A stretch of 64,000 bases of DNA from the NCBI GenBank assembly GCA_024234955.1, contig JACKNK010000001.1, positions 868,001 to 932,000 of the forward strand, read 5' to 3'. Below, one piece after another: positions 36,233-44,855 of this stretch (positions within the stretch are counted from its first letter, which is position 1; the number at the start of each line of letters is the position of its first letter). A program made the translations under genes and the position numbers. The notes beneath the pieces were generated by a model that saw nothing but the letters and a program-made list of their open reading frames with translations, was not told where the DNA came from and did not search any database. This DNA comes from Gammaproteobacteria bacterium. GTDB taxonomy: Bacteria > Pseudomonadota > Gammaproteobacteria > JACKNK01.

Positions 36233-37243
36233 TTACCCCCTTCGCCCGCTCGGCGGGGTGGCGGTCAGGGTGGTGGTGTAGTCGCTGCCGAGGAGGTGCT
36301 CGACTCGGGCGGTGACCCACCGACCGTCTACCGAGGGATGGAATCCGGTGAGGTCGATCGGGGTCTCGCTGGCGATGCGAGGGTCACCGTAGATCGATAG
36401 GCGGACCTCGGCGGTCGCTCGCTGGATGCGGGCCAGCTCGGCGCGGGCGTGCTCGATCGCCTCTGCCTCGGTGGCGGCCTGGTAGGTAAGGCGGCGCACA
36501 GGGGTGGCGTCGCTGGTGTGGACGGTGCGGGTCTGCGCCGTCGCCGTGTCGTGCCATTGGACCTCGACGGCGGCCCACTGCGGTTGGCCGCCGCTCTGCC
36601 AGGCGAAATTCAGCGGGCCTGCGTGGCTCGCCGGGGCCAGGTTGGCCGGGGTGATGGTGATGGCCGGGCGGCTGGCGCCGCTCAGGGTCTGTGCGGTACC
36701 GGTGCCTCGCTGCGCGAGCACCAGGTATCCGCCGCGCTGCACGGCCTGCGCGTCGTATTGGGCGCCCAGGCGGGTCAGCAGGGCCATGTCGCTTTCGTTC
36801 TGCTGGTCGAGGTGCGGGACATCGACGGCGGCCAGCCACTCGTCGACGCGGGGCTGTAGGTCGTAGCGGGCGGCGATGCTGCGAACCATGTCGCCGAGGG
36901 TGACGCCGTCCCAGGACTGGGTGCGGCGCTCCTTCATCTGGCTGCTGTAGTCCACGCCGGTGGCGCGGACGCTGACGGTGATGGGCCAGCCCGCGATCGC
37001 CAGCTCGTTGACCTTGCCGACCTGGCGCCGCACCTGGTCGGGCTGCTCGTCGTACCACAGGCGCACCTCGATCTGCTGGCCGTAGCTGGGCACGGGCAGC
37101 GCGGCGTCTGGGTGGTAGAGCACGAGGTCGATCGCGTCGGACTCGGTGCCGGGGGCGTCGACCAGGCGCAGGGACTGCACGAGGTCGGCGAACCGCGCGG
37201 TGCGGTCCACGCCGTCGATCAGCAGTGCCCAGCGTGGTGTCAT
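36233..37243 (-). CDS. D: Phage baseplate hub / late control protein D (P2 gpD-like)
   Basis: A 336-residue member of the P2 gpD/VgrG-like family forming the hub at the tail tip. It has an N-terminal DGVDRTARFADLVQSLRL, a beta-rich body with VRATGVDYSSQMKERRTQSWDGVTLGDMV near 95-120 and DQQNESDMALLTRLGAQYDA near 145-165, and a C-terminal ARVEHLLGSDYTTTL. It is the last gene of the minus-strand late operon and adjoins the prophage end. P2 gpD has 387 residues. Confidence 0.9.
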   Translation of the reverse strand: MTPRWALLIDGVDRTARFADLVQSLRLVDAPGTESDAIDLVLYHPDAALPVPSYGQQIEVRLWYDEQPDQVRRQVGKVNELAIAGWPITVSVRATGVDYSSQMKERRTQSWDGVTLGDMVRSIAARYDLQPRVDEWLAAVDVPHLDQQNESDMALLTRLGAQYDAQAVQRGGYLVLAQRGTGTAQTLSGASRPAITITPANLAPASHAGPLNFAWQSGGQPQWAAVEVQWHDTATAQTRTVHTSDATPVRRLTYQAATEAEAIEHARAELARIQRATAEVRLSIYGDPRIASETPIDLTGFHPSVDGRWVTARVEHLLGSDYTTTLTATPPSGRRG

Positions 37244-37247
37244 CGGG

Positions 37248-37466
37248 TCAGCTCCACAGGTCCGGGAGCGGCTGGGACCGGCTGACGGCGGGGCGCTCCG
37301 GCAGCACGATCAGCAGGCCGCCGGGCAGGATCGGGCCGTGGCTGGCGAGGCCGGGATTGGCGCGCCAGACCAGCGCGACCAGGGCCTCGTTACCGGCGCC
37401 GTAGTGGGCGCGACAGATCGCGTCGAGCGGCTCGTCGTCGCGGGTGCGGTAGGTGACGGCGGCCAT
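37248..37466 (-). CDS. X: Phage tail protein X (LysM-like)
   Basis: A 72-residue protein with the P2 gpX signature: YRTRDDEPLDAICRAHYG near the N-terminus and VWRANPGL then PILPGGLLIVLP, a LysM-type fold. P2 gpX has 67 residues. It sits between U and D and overlaps the U stop. Confidence 0.9.
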   Translation of the reverse strand: MAAVTYRTRDDEPLDAICRAHYGAGNEALVALVWRANPGLASHGPILPGGLLIVLPERPAVSRSQPLPDLWS

Positions 37467-37870
37467 CAGGCGGCGCCTCCGACCGCGCTGTAATACGCCA
37501 TCTCGAGACTGAACTCGATCCGGCGCGGCGCGGCGCCGAGGTGACGGCTACGGGTCTCGCTGATGCGAACGATGCACCACTTGCCGTAGACCGTGGACAG
37601 CTCGCGGTGGTCGAACACGATCAGCGGCTTGCCCTGGCCGGCCTCGGCGCGCATGGCGTCGAGCTGGCCGAGGCCGCCTCGGTAGTGCGGGAGGATGACG
37701 CCGCTGACGGTGATGGTGTCCTTGCCCGGCCCCATGTACTGCTGGCGCCCGCTGGCGCCGATGCGCTCCGGCGCGGCCCAGCGGTATTCGGTGACGCGGC
37801 TCAGGGTGTCGAGCGCGGCGGTGTCGACGCCGAGCTGGTAGGGGCCGATGGACAGCATGACCTCAGCCAC
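37466..37870 (-). CDS. U: Phage tail completion protein U
   Basis: A 134-residue gpU-family protein. It has MLSIGPYQLGVDTAAL, a Y-W-rich RVTEYRWAAPERIG and QQYMGPGKDTITVSGVILPHYRGG near 45-68, then YGKWCIVRISETRS. In P2, gpU caps or completes the tail. It overlaps the end of T by 8 bases and precedes X. Confidence 0.9.
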   Translation of the reverse strand: MAEVMLSIGPYQLGVDTAALDTLSRVTEYRWAAPERIGASGRQQYMGPGKDTITVSGVILPHYRGGLGQLDAMRAEAGQGKPLIVFDHRELSTVYGKWCIVRISETRSRHLGAAPRRIEFSLEMAYYSAVGGAA

Positions 37871-39716
37871 CGTCGTAGGTCCCGGTGCGATCGGCGAGCG
37901 CGGCGAGGCCGTTGGTCACGGCTGTCTGCACCTGGTCGGGTGTGCCGGTGGCGTGGATGGTGATCTGGTTGTGTTGGGTGATGATCGGGGCGCCGCGCTG
38001 TGGCATGGCGGCGGCGATCGCCGGAGACGGGCCGGCGGCGGCTGTGGCGCCGGCAGCGGCGGGCGTATTGCCGCTCATCAAGCCGTCCAGACCGAGATCC
38101 TTACTCACCTCGGCCATGGTGACCATGCGGAATTCGGCTTGCTTGGTCGGCGCCCAGTCGGCGAGCCTCTGGTACTCGGCGAGCTTGTCGCCCAGACCGG
38201 CGGACAGGCCCTCGGGCCGCGCCCACTCGGGCAGTGCGTCGATGAGAGTTTGCAGCGGTTGAAGCACCGACACCACGCCGCCCGCGAAGGTGGCCTTGAT
38301 ACTGCCCCAGATATTCGCGAAAAAGTCGGTGATGGGCTCCCAGTTTTTGTAGATCAGATAAGCGGCGGCAGCGAGACCGGCGATGCCGGCGACGTACCAA
38401 GTGACGGGTGACTTCAGCAGCGATCCGCCGAACTCCAGGATCGAGCCTCTCGCCTTATAGAGGAACCTGCCGGCACGCAGACTCGCGCCGGCCAGGGTCG
38501 CCAGACCACCCGCCATGGACAGGATCGGCGAGGCCACCGCGCCGATGCCGACGAGCGCGATACCTGCCTTGATCAGGCCGGGGTTCTCCTTGGCGAACGC
38601 GACGGCACCCTGCGCCAAATCGCGCAATGCCGGAGCCATGTCCTTGAACACGCCAATCAGTGTTGGACCGGTCTCCAGTGCGATGTCGCGCAGGTTGTTC
38701 TGCATGATCGCCCATTGATTGCCCGCCCCCGCGTCGATCTTGCCGGCGGCATCGGCGGCGGCTCCGGCGCTGTCCGTCACGGCGCGCAAATTAGCGTCCA
38801 TCTCGTCGAGCTTCGGGAGCAATAGGCCGACTGCCGCAGCGCCCTGCTGACCGAACGCCTTGTTCAGCCGGTCGCTGTCCTCGTCGGACAGGTTGGAGAC
38901 ATCGCCGAGCGTGTCGGCCAGCGCACGCAGCGTGCCGATGTAATCCATCTGTCCATCCGCGCCGCGCTGGATCGTGAATCCGAACTCCTCGGCAGCGCGG
39001 GTCATCTGGACCATGGAAGCTTCCATGGCCGTGCCTGCCATGGAGCCTTGCAGCCCGCCACTGTTGAGTTGGCCAACCACCGTGGCGAGCTGCGTGATCG
39101 GCAGCTTGGCCGTGATGGCATTGTCCATGACGTATTTCAGCCCTTCTCCGAGCTGCGTCATGTCCTTGATCTGGAACGTCTGCTGGGTGCGCGTGAGGAT
39201 GTCGCCGAGGCGGGTCATTTCTTCGCCGACGGGGCGAGTCTTGTTGCCCAAGTTGTTGTAGGCCACGGCGAGCAGGTTGGATGTCTCGACAGAATCACCC
39301 ATCGTCGCCGTGGCGACGCGCAGGCCGGTCTGCGTAGCCGCGATCGCGGCCTGCTCGTTGAGCCCCGCCGACAGCATCTGATAGGTCGCGCCAAGGAACT
39401 CCTCGGCGCTGTTGGCGTGCTCGCGCGCCCAGGCGCGGGCGGCGCTGGTCATGCGGGCGGTGGCCTCCTCAGTCACGTCCGGCATGGAGCGGATGGTCGC
39501 GGCGGCCTGGTCGAGGCTGCCGGCCTCGCGGGCCAGATTGGTCAGCAGGCCGGTGCTCGCCTGCTGTAGCGGGCGCATGCCCACGGCAGCGGCAGACAGG
39601 CCGAGGCCTACGCGGTTGAGGTTCTGTGCGACCTTTCCGGCGGTGCCTTGCAGCGGCCCGCTCAGCCGGTCGTTCAGCTCGATCAATACGCCGACGGTGG
39701 CGACGGTCAGACTCAT
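37863..39716 (-). CDS. T: Phage tail tape measure protein T
   Basis: A 617-residue tape measure protein of the TP901/P2 gpT type. Residues about 60-330 form the conserved N-terminal region (AGSLDQAAATIRSMPDVTEEA, then LNEQAAIAATQTGLRVATATMGD). Hydrophobic stretches near 390-420 and 440-465 are typical. The C-terminal portion is Ala/Gly-rich. It sets tail length. P2 gpT has 815 residues, so this tail is predicted to be shorter than P2's. The start overlaps the E' stop (ATGA). Confidence 0.92.
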   Translation of the reverse strand: MSLTVATVGVLIELNDRLSGPLQGTAGKVAQNLNRVGLGLSAAAVGMRPLQQASTGLLTNLAREAGSLDQAAATIRSMPDVTEEATARMTSAARAWAREHANSAEEFLGATYQMLSAGLNEQAAIAATQTGLRVATATMGDSVETSNLLAVAYNNLGNKTRPVGEEMTRLGDILTRTQQTFQIKDMTQLGEGLKYVMDNAITAKLPITQLATVVGQLNSGGLQGSMAGTAMEASMVQMTRAAEEFGFTIQRGADGQMDYIGTLRALADTLGDVSNLSDEDSDRLNKAFGQQGAAAVGLLLPKLDEMDANLRAVTDSAGAAADAAGKIDAGAGNQWAIMQNNLRDIALETGPTLIGVFKDMAPALRDLAQGAVAFAKENPGLIKAGIALVGIGAVASPILSMAGGLATLAGASLRAGRFLYKARGSILEFGGSLLKSPVTWYVAGIAGLAAAAYLIYKNWEPITDFFANIWGSIKATFAGGVVSVLQPLQTLIDALPEWARPEGLSAGLGDKLAEYQRLADWAPTKQAEFRMVTMAEVSKDLGLDGLMSGNTPAAAGATAAAGPSPAIAAAMPQRGAPIITQHNQITIHATGTPDQVQTAVTNGLAALADRTGTYDGG

Positions 39717-39880
39717 GACTGCATGGCCTTGGCGCGGGCGGCAAGCTGCCGCTCGGCGCGTTGATACCAGTCGATCAGGCGGCGTAGCGGCATGGTCTGC
39801 ATCTCACTCGGCGGCCAGCCCCAGACGGTCGCGATGCTCTCCCAGGCGTCGTCGACCGTCTGCGGGATGACACTCAGCCG
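39713..39880 (-). CDS. E': Tail assembly chaperone extension E' (made by -1 frameshift from E)
   Basis: A 55-codon frame in the -1 frame relative to E, running from the slippery site to a stop that overlaps the T start. It encodes the P2 E'/GpE-type motif VWGWPPSEMQTMPLRRLIDW, followed by a basic helix. There is no good start codon and ribosome-binding site of its own, and the frame is open back to the slippery heptamer. It is therefore expected to be expressed only as the E+E' fusion (about 150 residues), as in P2. Confidence 0.88.
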   Translation of the reverse strand, partial: RLSVIPQTVDDAWESIATVWGWPPSEMQTMPLRRLIDWYQRAERQLAARAKAMQS

Positions 39881-40158
39881 AAAAAACTCGCGACGCGTCC
39901 CATCAGGCGGGACATGTCGCGGGCGCTCATCTGCATGAACGCGGCCTCGGGCACGGTCGGGGTGCTGAGCTTCTCGATCAGCGGGCCGTGTGCTGCGGGG
40001 TCGAGCTGCACCACCGAGAGCAGCGGCACGCCGTACAGCTCGGCGGCGAGCGGCTCGCGCAGGGTGATCTCGGTGATCGGCTGGCCGTCGATGTCGAGCG
40101 GCTTAGAGAGGACCACTTTGCCAGCTTCTTGCGGCACTTTATTTTGTTCCGGGCTCAT
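39874..40158 (-). CDS. E: Tail assembly chaperone E
   Basis: A 94-residue tail assembly chaperone (P2 gpE has 91). The segment VVLSKPLDIDGQPITEITLREP near residues 15-36 and the ending MSARDMSRLMGRVASFFG fit the family. It is followed by the slippery T TTT TTC at its last codons and the E' frame. E and E+E' together chaperone the tape measure protein. Confidence 0.9.
   Translation of the reverse strand: MSPEQNKVPQEAGKVVLSKPLDIDGQPITEITLREPLAAELYGVPLLSVVQLDPAAHGPLIEKLSTPTVPEAAFMQMSARDMSRLMGRVASFFG
39880..39886 (-). promoter_or_regulatory. Programmed -1 ribosomal frameshift site (T TTT TTC)
   Basis: On the coding strand the heptamer T-TTT-TTC is in the zero frame of E (codons TTT TTC), two codons before the E stop. 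Slippage by -1 continues in the open E' frame (CGG CTG AGT...). Same position and type as the P2 E/E' site. Confidence 0.9.
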
Positions 40159-40181
40159 ATTGTTCTGCTCCGATAAGTCGC

Positions 40182-40694
40182 TCAGACGATCCAGCCGAGG
40201 GCCTGGCGCACGTCGGCCATCAGGTCCTTGCGGCCGACGAAATTGATGCCGCGCTCGATGTCCACCTCATGGATGCGCACGCCGCCGATGTCGAGGCGGT
40301 AGTAATCGCACGAGACCATGCAGTCGATGGAGCCGATCTGCTTGGCCTTCAGTTCGCTGCCCTTGTAGCCGTAGAACAGGCCGCGCGCGGTCATCTGCAC
40401 GGTGGTCACCGCGCCGGTCGGGGCGCGCTGCGCCAGGCGCAGGATGAATTGATTGCTGACGCCGTCACGCACGCCGTAGGCGAGCAGCACGGCGGGCAGC
40501 CACTCGAACATCTTGAAGCTCAGTTCGACCGGCTCGACCGACCCGTCGGCGATCTTGAGCGTGCCGGCCATGCCGCCGCTGCTGTAATCCTGCGTGACCA
40601 GCTTGAGTTCCGGCGGGGTGCACTCCGCCTTGCCGGCCAGGGATTCGGTCGGGCCGATGAGCAGGTGGTAATGGGTGCTGGTGCTCGGGGTCAT
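40182..40694 (-). CDS. FII: Major tail tube protein FII
   Basis: A 170-residue tail tube protein (P2 gpFII has 172). It has ECTPPELKLVTQDYSSGGMAG near 23-43, ELSFKMFEWLP near 58, and the C-terminal DIERGINFVGRKDLMADVRQALG. It polymerises around the tape measure inside the sheath. It lies 3 bases after the sheath gene. Confidence 0.93.
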   Translation of the reverse strand: MTPSTSTHYHLLIGPTESLAGKAECTPPELKLVTQDYSSGGMAGTLKIADGSVEPVELSFKMFEWLPAVLLAYGVRDGVSNQFILRLAQRAPTGAVTTVQMTARGLFYGYKGSELKAKQIGSIDCMVSCDYYRLDIGGVRIHEVDIERGINFVGRKDLMADVRQALGWIV

Positions 40695-40697
40695 GGC

Positions 40698-42149
40698 TTA
40701 GGCCTCCGTGACCGCGCCGGCGCTGATGAGGGCGCGGAACGCGACGGTGAAATAGTCGTTGTTGAGGCGCGGACGCAGCACGATGTCTTCCATCGGGGTC
40801 GGCGGGCGGATGTCGAGGTCGTAGGTGTAGATGCCCAGGGCGAGCTGGTCCGGGGTGTTGATCTCCGGGTCCATCCACACATCGCCGCCCAGGGTGGCGC
40901 CGACCGCCTGCTGGTGGTGGATGAAGGCGCGCACGCTCTCCATCAGGCGCTCGGCGTTCAGCGGCGTGCCGGGCATGTCCACGTAGCGATCCAGCCCGAT
41001 CTGCAAGCTCTCGTAGATCATGTCGGCGGTGCGGCGCACCGAGAGGAACCACCAGTCGCTGTCGTCGGTCGCGGTGCGGTTGCCCCACAGGTAGTAGCCG
41101 CCCGCGTCCTTGTGGCGGATCGTCGCGACGTGCGCGGCGTTGAGCACGTTGGCGCGGCAGTTGGCGTCGCCGCGCTGGTAGTCCACCGGGCGGCTGGTGC
41201 CGCCGATGCCGTTGATGACGTGGTTGGACGGCGACCACCAATAGCCCTGCGCCTGGTCGACCTTGCTGATCAGACCGGCGATGCGGGCGCTGGGCGGCTC
41301 GTCGACATAGGCCGAGGTCTGCGCGTCCCAGACGCGCACCCACGGGTCGACCACGTAGATGCGGGCGCTGTCCCAATCGGTGCGGTATTCGATCGCGTCG
41401 TCGTCGGTGGTGTTCGGCCCATCGCTGACGACCACGGCGCGCAGGCGCTCGGCGATGCCGAGCAGCTCGGCCACCACGGGATTCGCCTCGTCGCCGGGGC
41501 GCTGGTGCGTCCAGCCCGGGGCGCACAGGATCTTCGGGGTCACGTGGACCGTGCCCTGCGCGGCGAGGAAGGCGTGCACGCCCTCATAGGCGCCGGTGCC
41601 GGCGTCGACGCCGCCGACCAGGTTGGTCAGCGTGGTGGCCTCGGTGCCGGTGTCGGCGACGCGCACCACCACCACCAAGGCGCCGCCCTGGTCGTAGATG
41701 CCGTCGGTCGCGCCCGGCAGGGTGCCGGTCTCGGTGAGCGTCGCGGTCGCGGTGGCGCCGGTGCCGTCGCCGGTGATGGTCACGGTCGGGGCGCTGGTGT
41801 AGCCGGTGCCGGGGTTGGTGATCGTGATGCTGTCGATCGCGTCGCCCACGATGGCTGCGGTCGCCGTGGCGCCGCTGCCGCCGCCGCCGGTGATGGCGAC
41901 CGTGGCGCTGGTGTAGCCGCTGCCGCCATCGGTGACGGCGATGGCGTCGAGCGTGCCGAGCGCGAGGCCGGCGGCGTCGAGACGCCCGCGCAGCAGCACC
42001 GAGGTATCGAGCGGGAAGCGGGCGGCGTCGGCGTCCGGCGCGGTGCCGATGAGGCCGATCACCGAGCTGGTGACGACCGGGATCGGCTTGGCGCCGGCGT
42101 CGATCTCCTGGACCTCGACGCCGTGGAAGAACTGCTGGTTGGCGGACAT
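40698..42149 (-). CDS. FI: Tail sheath protein FI with inserted repeat domain
   Basis: A 483-residue contractile tail sheath protein. The N-terminus FHGVEVQEIDAGAKPI and a C-terminal half with KVDQAQGYWWSPSNHVINGIGG, RTADMIYESLQIGLDRYVD and IYTYDLDIRPPTPMEDI are P2 FI-like. Residues about 65-143 are an insert of two tandem units, each with a G-x-GYTSA-x-V-x-ITG core, rich in Gly, Ala and Thr. Removing it gives about 400 residues, close to P2 FI (396). The insert probably projects from the sheath surface. Confidence 0.92.
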   Translation of the reverse strand: MSANQQFFHGVEVQEIDAGAKPIPVVTSSVIGLIGTAPDADAARFPLDTSVLLRGRLDAAGLALGTLDAIAVTDGGSGYTSATVAITGGGGSGATATAAIVGDAIDSITITNPGTGYTSAPTVTITGDGTGATATATLTETGTLPGATDGIYDQGGALVVVVRVADTGTEATTLTNLVGGVDAGTGAYEGVHAFLAAQGTVHVTPKILCAPGWTHQRPGDEANPVVAELLGIAERLRAVVVSDGPNTTDDDAIEYRTDWDSARIYVVDPWVRVWDAQTSAYVDEPPSARIAGLISKVDQAQGYWWSPSNHVINGIGGTSRPVDYQRGDANCRANVLNAAHVATIRHKDAGGYYLWGNRTATDDSDWWFLSVRRTADMIYESLQIGLDRYVDMPGTPLNAERLMESVRAFIHHQQAVGATLGGDVWMDPEINTPDQLALGIYTYDLDIRPPTPMEDIVLRPRLNNDYFTVAFRALISAGAVTEA

Positions 42150-42152
42150 GGG

Positions 42153-42737
42153 TCACGTCTCCTGAAAGGTGGCCGCGAGGTCGCGGACGGATTGAACGAT
42201 GGGTGCGATCTCGGCGGCGTCGGTGACGGCGTCGAGGAGGTCCTCGGCGGCCTGGCGAGCCGCGACGAGGGCGGCGCCGGCTGCGCGGTAGGCGATGCGG
42301 TTGGCCTGCACGCGCAGGCTGATCTCGTGGACCGTGAGGCCCCGCGCGTTGGCGATGGCGACGAGCACGGGGGTGTCCGGCGCATCGTTGGTCTGCCCGG
42401 CGGCGCCGTACCAGGCGAGATACACATCCGCCTCGGCGGACTGATCACCCCATGTCTCCCGCTCGTAGTCGGGGTAGGCGCCGATCAGCGCATCAGCGAC
42501 CGCCTGCGCGATGTCCCGCACATCGGCGCGCGCGCGCGCAACCTGATCGGCGAGCGTGAGCGGCGGCGGACCGACCCGCACCGCCGCACCGTCCACAACA
42601 CGCCAGGCGGTGAGGCCGTCCGCGTCGGTAGCGATGGCGTGCCATGTCTCATGGTCGACAGGAATTCTCTGGGTGCCGGACTCATCCAGATAGAGCCCCA
42701 GGACCGCGCCGTCATCATCGTGTTGGATGTAGCACAT
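42153..42737 (-). CDS. Probable tail fibre assembly protein
   Basis: The start ATG 42737 (MCYIQHDDDGAVLGLY) gives 194 residues. The N-terminus resembles tail-fibre-associated proteins that open with short beta repeats. The rest is helical and Ala-rich, with AYPDYERETWGDQSAEADVYLAWYG near 95-120, a segment seen in tail fibre assembly (Tfa/DUF4376-like) proteins. It follows the fibre gene by 2 bases and precedes the sheath gene, the position of P2 gene G. Function is inferred from position. Confidence 0.65.
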   Translation of the reverse strand: MCYIQHDDDGAVLGLYLDESGTQRIPVDHETWHAIATDADGLTAWRVVDGAAVRVGPPPLTLADQVARARADVRDIAQAVADALIGAYPDYERETWGDQSAEADVYLAWYGAAGQTNDAPDTPVLVAIANARGLTVHEISLRVQANRIAYRAAGAALVAARQAAEDLLDAVTDAAEIAPIVQSVRDLAATFQET

Positions 42738-42739
42738 GG

Positions 42740-43360
42740 TTACCGTCCGATCGCTAGATACCAGCCGGCCACTGTGGTGGTGGACGGGTTGTGGACCTGG
42801 AACTGCGCCGCGCTGACTGAATATCGAGACAGCGACACAGCGGCGGATGCGACGGCGCTGTAGGCCACCGGAATCAGCGCCAGACACTCAGTCGGGAAGG
42901 CCGGCGCGAAGGCGTAGGCAGGCGACACCGTGTTCGCAGCGATCGCCGGGATCGCGCCGAACCGCAACTGCAGCCCCCCCAGCAAGCGCGTGATACCGGC
43001 GGGGTCGATGGTGGTGCGCGGGCCGATATACCCGGCCAGCGTCGCGGGCGTGACCGCTCGCAGCGCCTCGACCCCCGCGTCGACCTCCCCCTGCGACGCT
43101 GGCAGCGCGGCCAGCAGGCTGTCCGCGTAGGCGCGGTCGCCGTGCGGGTCGGCGGCGACGAGGTGCGCCGCCGCCGTGGCGTCGGTGGCGTCGACGCGGT
43201 CGCGGAGGTAGGCGGCACGCAGAGCGTGCTCGATGTGCGGGCGCGTCAGCGCGCCCTCGTCGCCGCCGCTGCCGGGGTCGTCGGCGAGCAGCTTGTACAC
43301 CGCCGTCACCCAGGTGGCGGCGGAGTCGTCGATGAACTCGGCGTCGGGACGGTCGTACAT
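42740..43360 (-). CDS. Tail fibre protein (short, with gp53-like C-terminal domain)
   Basis: The start ATG 43360 overlaps the I stop (TGATG) and gives 206 residues. The N-terminal part is AEFIDDSAATWVTAVYKLL. The last 60 residues, with FPTECLALIPV, FQVHNPSTTTVAGWYLAIG and similar, resemble the receptor-binding tip of gp53-like fibres ending in a W-x-AIG motif. It is much shorter than P2 H (669), so it is either a minimal fibre or lacks the usual shaft. It is in the position of gene H. Confidence 0.72.
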   Translation of the reverse strand: MYDRPDAEFIDDSAATWVTAVYKLLADDPGSGGDEGALTRPHIEHALRAAYLRDRVDATDATAAAHLVAADPHGDRAYADSLLAALPASQGEVDAGVEALRAVTPATLAGYIGPRTTIDPAGITRLLGGLQLRFGAIPAIAANTVSPAYAFAPAFPTECLALIPVAYSAVASAAVSLSRYSVSAAQFQVHNPSTTTVAGWYLAIGR

Positions 43361-43923
43361 CAGGCGGCTCCGAGGTTGTAGGCGCCGTCGAGCGTGACGG
43401 TGCCGTCCAGCCGCCACGCGGCGGCGGTGTAGTCGAGGACCACCAGGCGCATGTGCGCCGGGGCGGTGAGGCGCAGCAGGCGGCGGAGCGCCTGGGCGAT
43501 GCGGTTCGGGACCGGGCGCGCCAGGCGCACCAGGTAGCGCGCCCATCCCTGACCGAGGCTGTGCCAGCCGTCGAGCGTGACGCTGCCGTCCAGCGTCCAG
43601 CGGTGCAGGTGCTCCTCGACGGTCGCGTCGGCGTGGCCGACGGCGGCGAGGATGTCGCGCACCGCGCCCAGCGTCCCCTTGCGCTCGTGGATCGCGCGCA
43701 GCGCGGCCACGTAGGCGCGGCGCCGGCTCTCGCTCCATGCGGTGTCCCAGTAGTCCGCCGACTCGCCCCAGGCGAGCAGCGGGAGCCACTCGACCGGGCA
43801 GGTCTCGGCGTCCCACAGGCTGCGGATCGTGTCGACCGGCAGCGCGGCGAGGCGCTGCGCGGTGACCTGCTCGATCGCCCGCATCAGCGGGGTGGCGTTG
43901 GGCGGCAGCAGGGAGGCGCTCAT
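43360..43923 (-). CDS. I: Baseplate protein I
   Basis: A 187-residue gpI-family tail protein. It has LLPPNATPLMRAIEQVTAQRLAALP near the N-terminus, PVEWLPLLAWGESADYWD near 43-60, and RAYVAALRAIHERKGTLGAVRDIL near 68-90. All are diagnostic of P2 gpI. The C-terminus carries two WRLDG/TLDGxHxLG-like beta repeats. It overlaps the J stop by 4 bases and precedes the fibre gene. Confidence 0.92.
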   Translation of the reverse strand: MSASLLPPNATPLMRAIEQVTAQRLAALPVDTIRSLWDAETCPVEWLPLLAWGESADYWDTAWSESRRRAYVAALRAIHERKGTLGAVRDILAAVGHADATVEEHLHRWTLDGSVTLDGWHSLGQGWARYLVRLARPVPNRIAQALRRLLRLTAPAHMRLVVLDYTAAAWRLDGTVTLDGAYNLGAA

Positions 43924-44855
43924 GCGATGGTCACCTCGTAGCCGGTGCAATAGGCGGACTGGTAAGGCGTGGGCGCGATGTCGGTCCAGCCCGTGAGCGT
44001 GACGCGGCGCACGCCGGGCTGATGCAGCGCGGCGTCGAGGCCGGAGCGGGCGACCCGGGTGATGTATTGGCTGGGCGCGGCCTCCTGGCCGAGGCGGCGG
44101 GCATCGGCGACGTAGGCGGCGAGGTCGGCCTGCGCGGCGGCGAGCACCAGGTCGGCGCCCGCGCCGTCCTCCAGCTCCAGGCTGGCGGTGACGGTGTAGG
44201 CGACGACCTCGGCGGCCTGCACTTCGATCGTGGCGCCGAGCGGGCGCACGTAGTCGTCGGTGAGGCGCGCGGTGACGGCGGCGAGCAGCTCGGCGCTGGG
44301 TGTGCCGTCGCCGACAGAGCCGCGCACGGTGATCATGACGCGGTCGTCGTCGGCGGGCAGGACGCAGGAGATGCCGGCCACGTATTCGCCGTCGATCGGG
44401 TCGACCGACAGCGCGTGATAGGTGTAGCTGCCGACGGTGCCGGCGGCGGTGTAGGCCTCGGGCGCGAGCTGGCAGCGGGCGCGGTAGGCGGCGTCGGTCT
44501 CCCACACGGCGGCGACCGGCGGGATGGCCTGCGCGTCCGCCGGAGTGATCAGCAGGCGCGCGGTGCGGTGGTAGGTGACGCCGAGGTGGTCGAGGTCCGC
44601 GCCGACGGCGTGGGCGAGGCTCATGGCCTGGGCGGCGTCGTTGAGGCGCTGGCGCAGCGCGGCCTCGCGCAGCGCGGCCACCTCGGCTTGCTTGCGAGTC
44701 GGCTCGCTCTCCAGCGCGATCGCGTCGGCGATCTCGGGATACAGCGCGACCAGGTCGGCAATCCAGTCGTCGCGCAGCGCGGCGGCGTCGACGGTCTCCA
44801 CGATCGCCTGCGGCGGCAGGTCGGCGAGATTGATCTGGTCGAGGATGGCGCTCAC
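43920..44855 (-). CDS. J: Baseplate wedge protein J
   Basis: A 311-residue baseplate J protein (P2 gpJ has 302). It has NLADLPPQAIVETVD, DAAQAMSLAHAVGADLDHLGVTY near 72-94, RARCQLAPEAYTAAGTVGSYTYHALSVD near 125-152, and the C-terminal ITLTGW-like RRVTLTGWTDIAP. It overlaps W and I by 4 bases each, so the baseplate genes are coupled. Confidence 0.94.
   Translation of the reverse strand: MSAILDQINLADLPPQAIVETVDAAALRDDWIADLVALYPEIADAIALESEPTRKQAEVAALREAALRQRLNDAAQAMSLAHAVGADLDHLGVTYHRTARLLITPADAQAIPPVAAVWETDAAYRARCQLAPEAYTAAGTVGSYTYHALSVDPIDGEYVAGISCVLPADDDRVMITVRGSVGDGTPSAELLAAVTARLTDDYVRPLGATIEVQAAEVVAYTVTASLELEDGAGADLVLAAAQADLAAYVADARRLGQEAAPSQYITRVARSGLDAALHQPGVRRVTLTGWTDIAPTPYQSAYCTGYEVTIA

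Noticed and set aside
40269..42863. 864-codon open frame on the plus strand opposite the sheath and tube genes
   Set aside because: Antisense shadow of GC-rich, GC3-biased coding sequence; the minus-strand genes match P2 FI/FII throughout.
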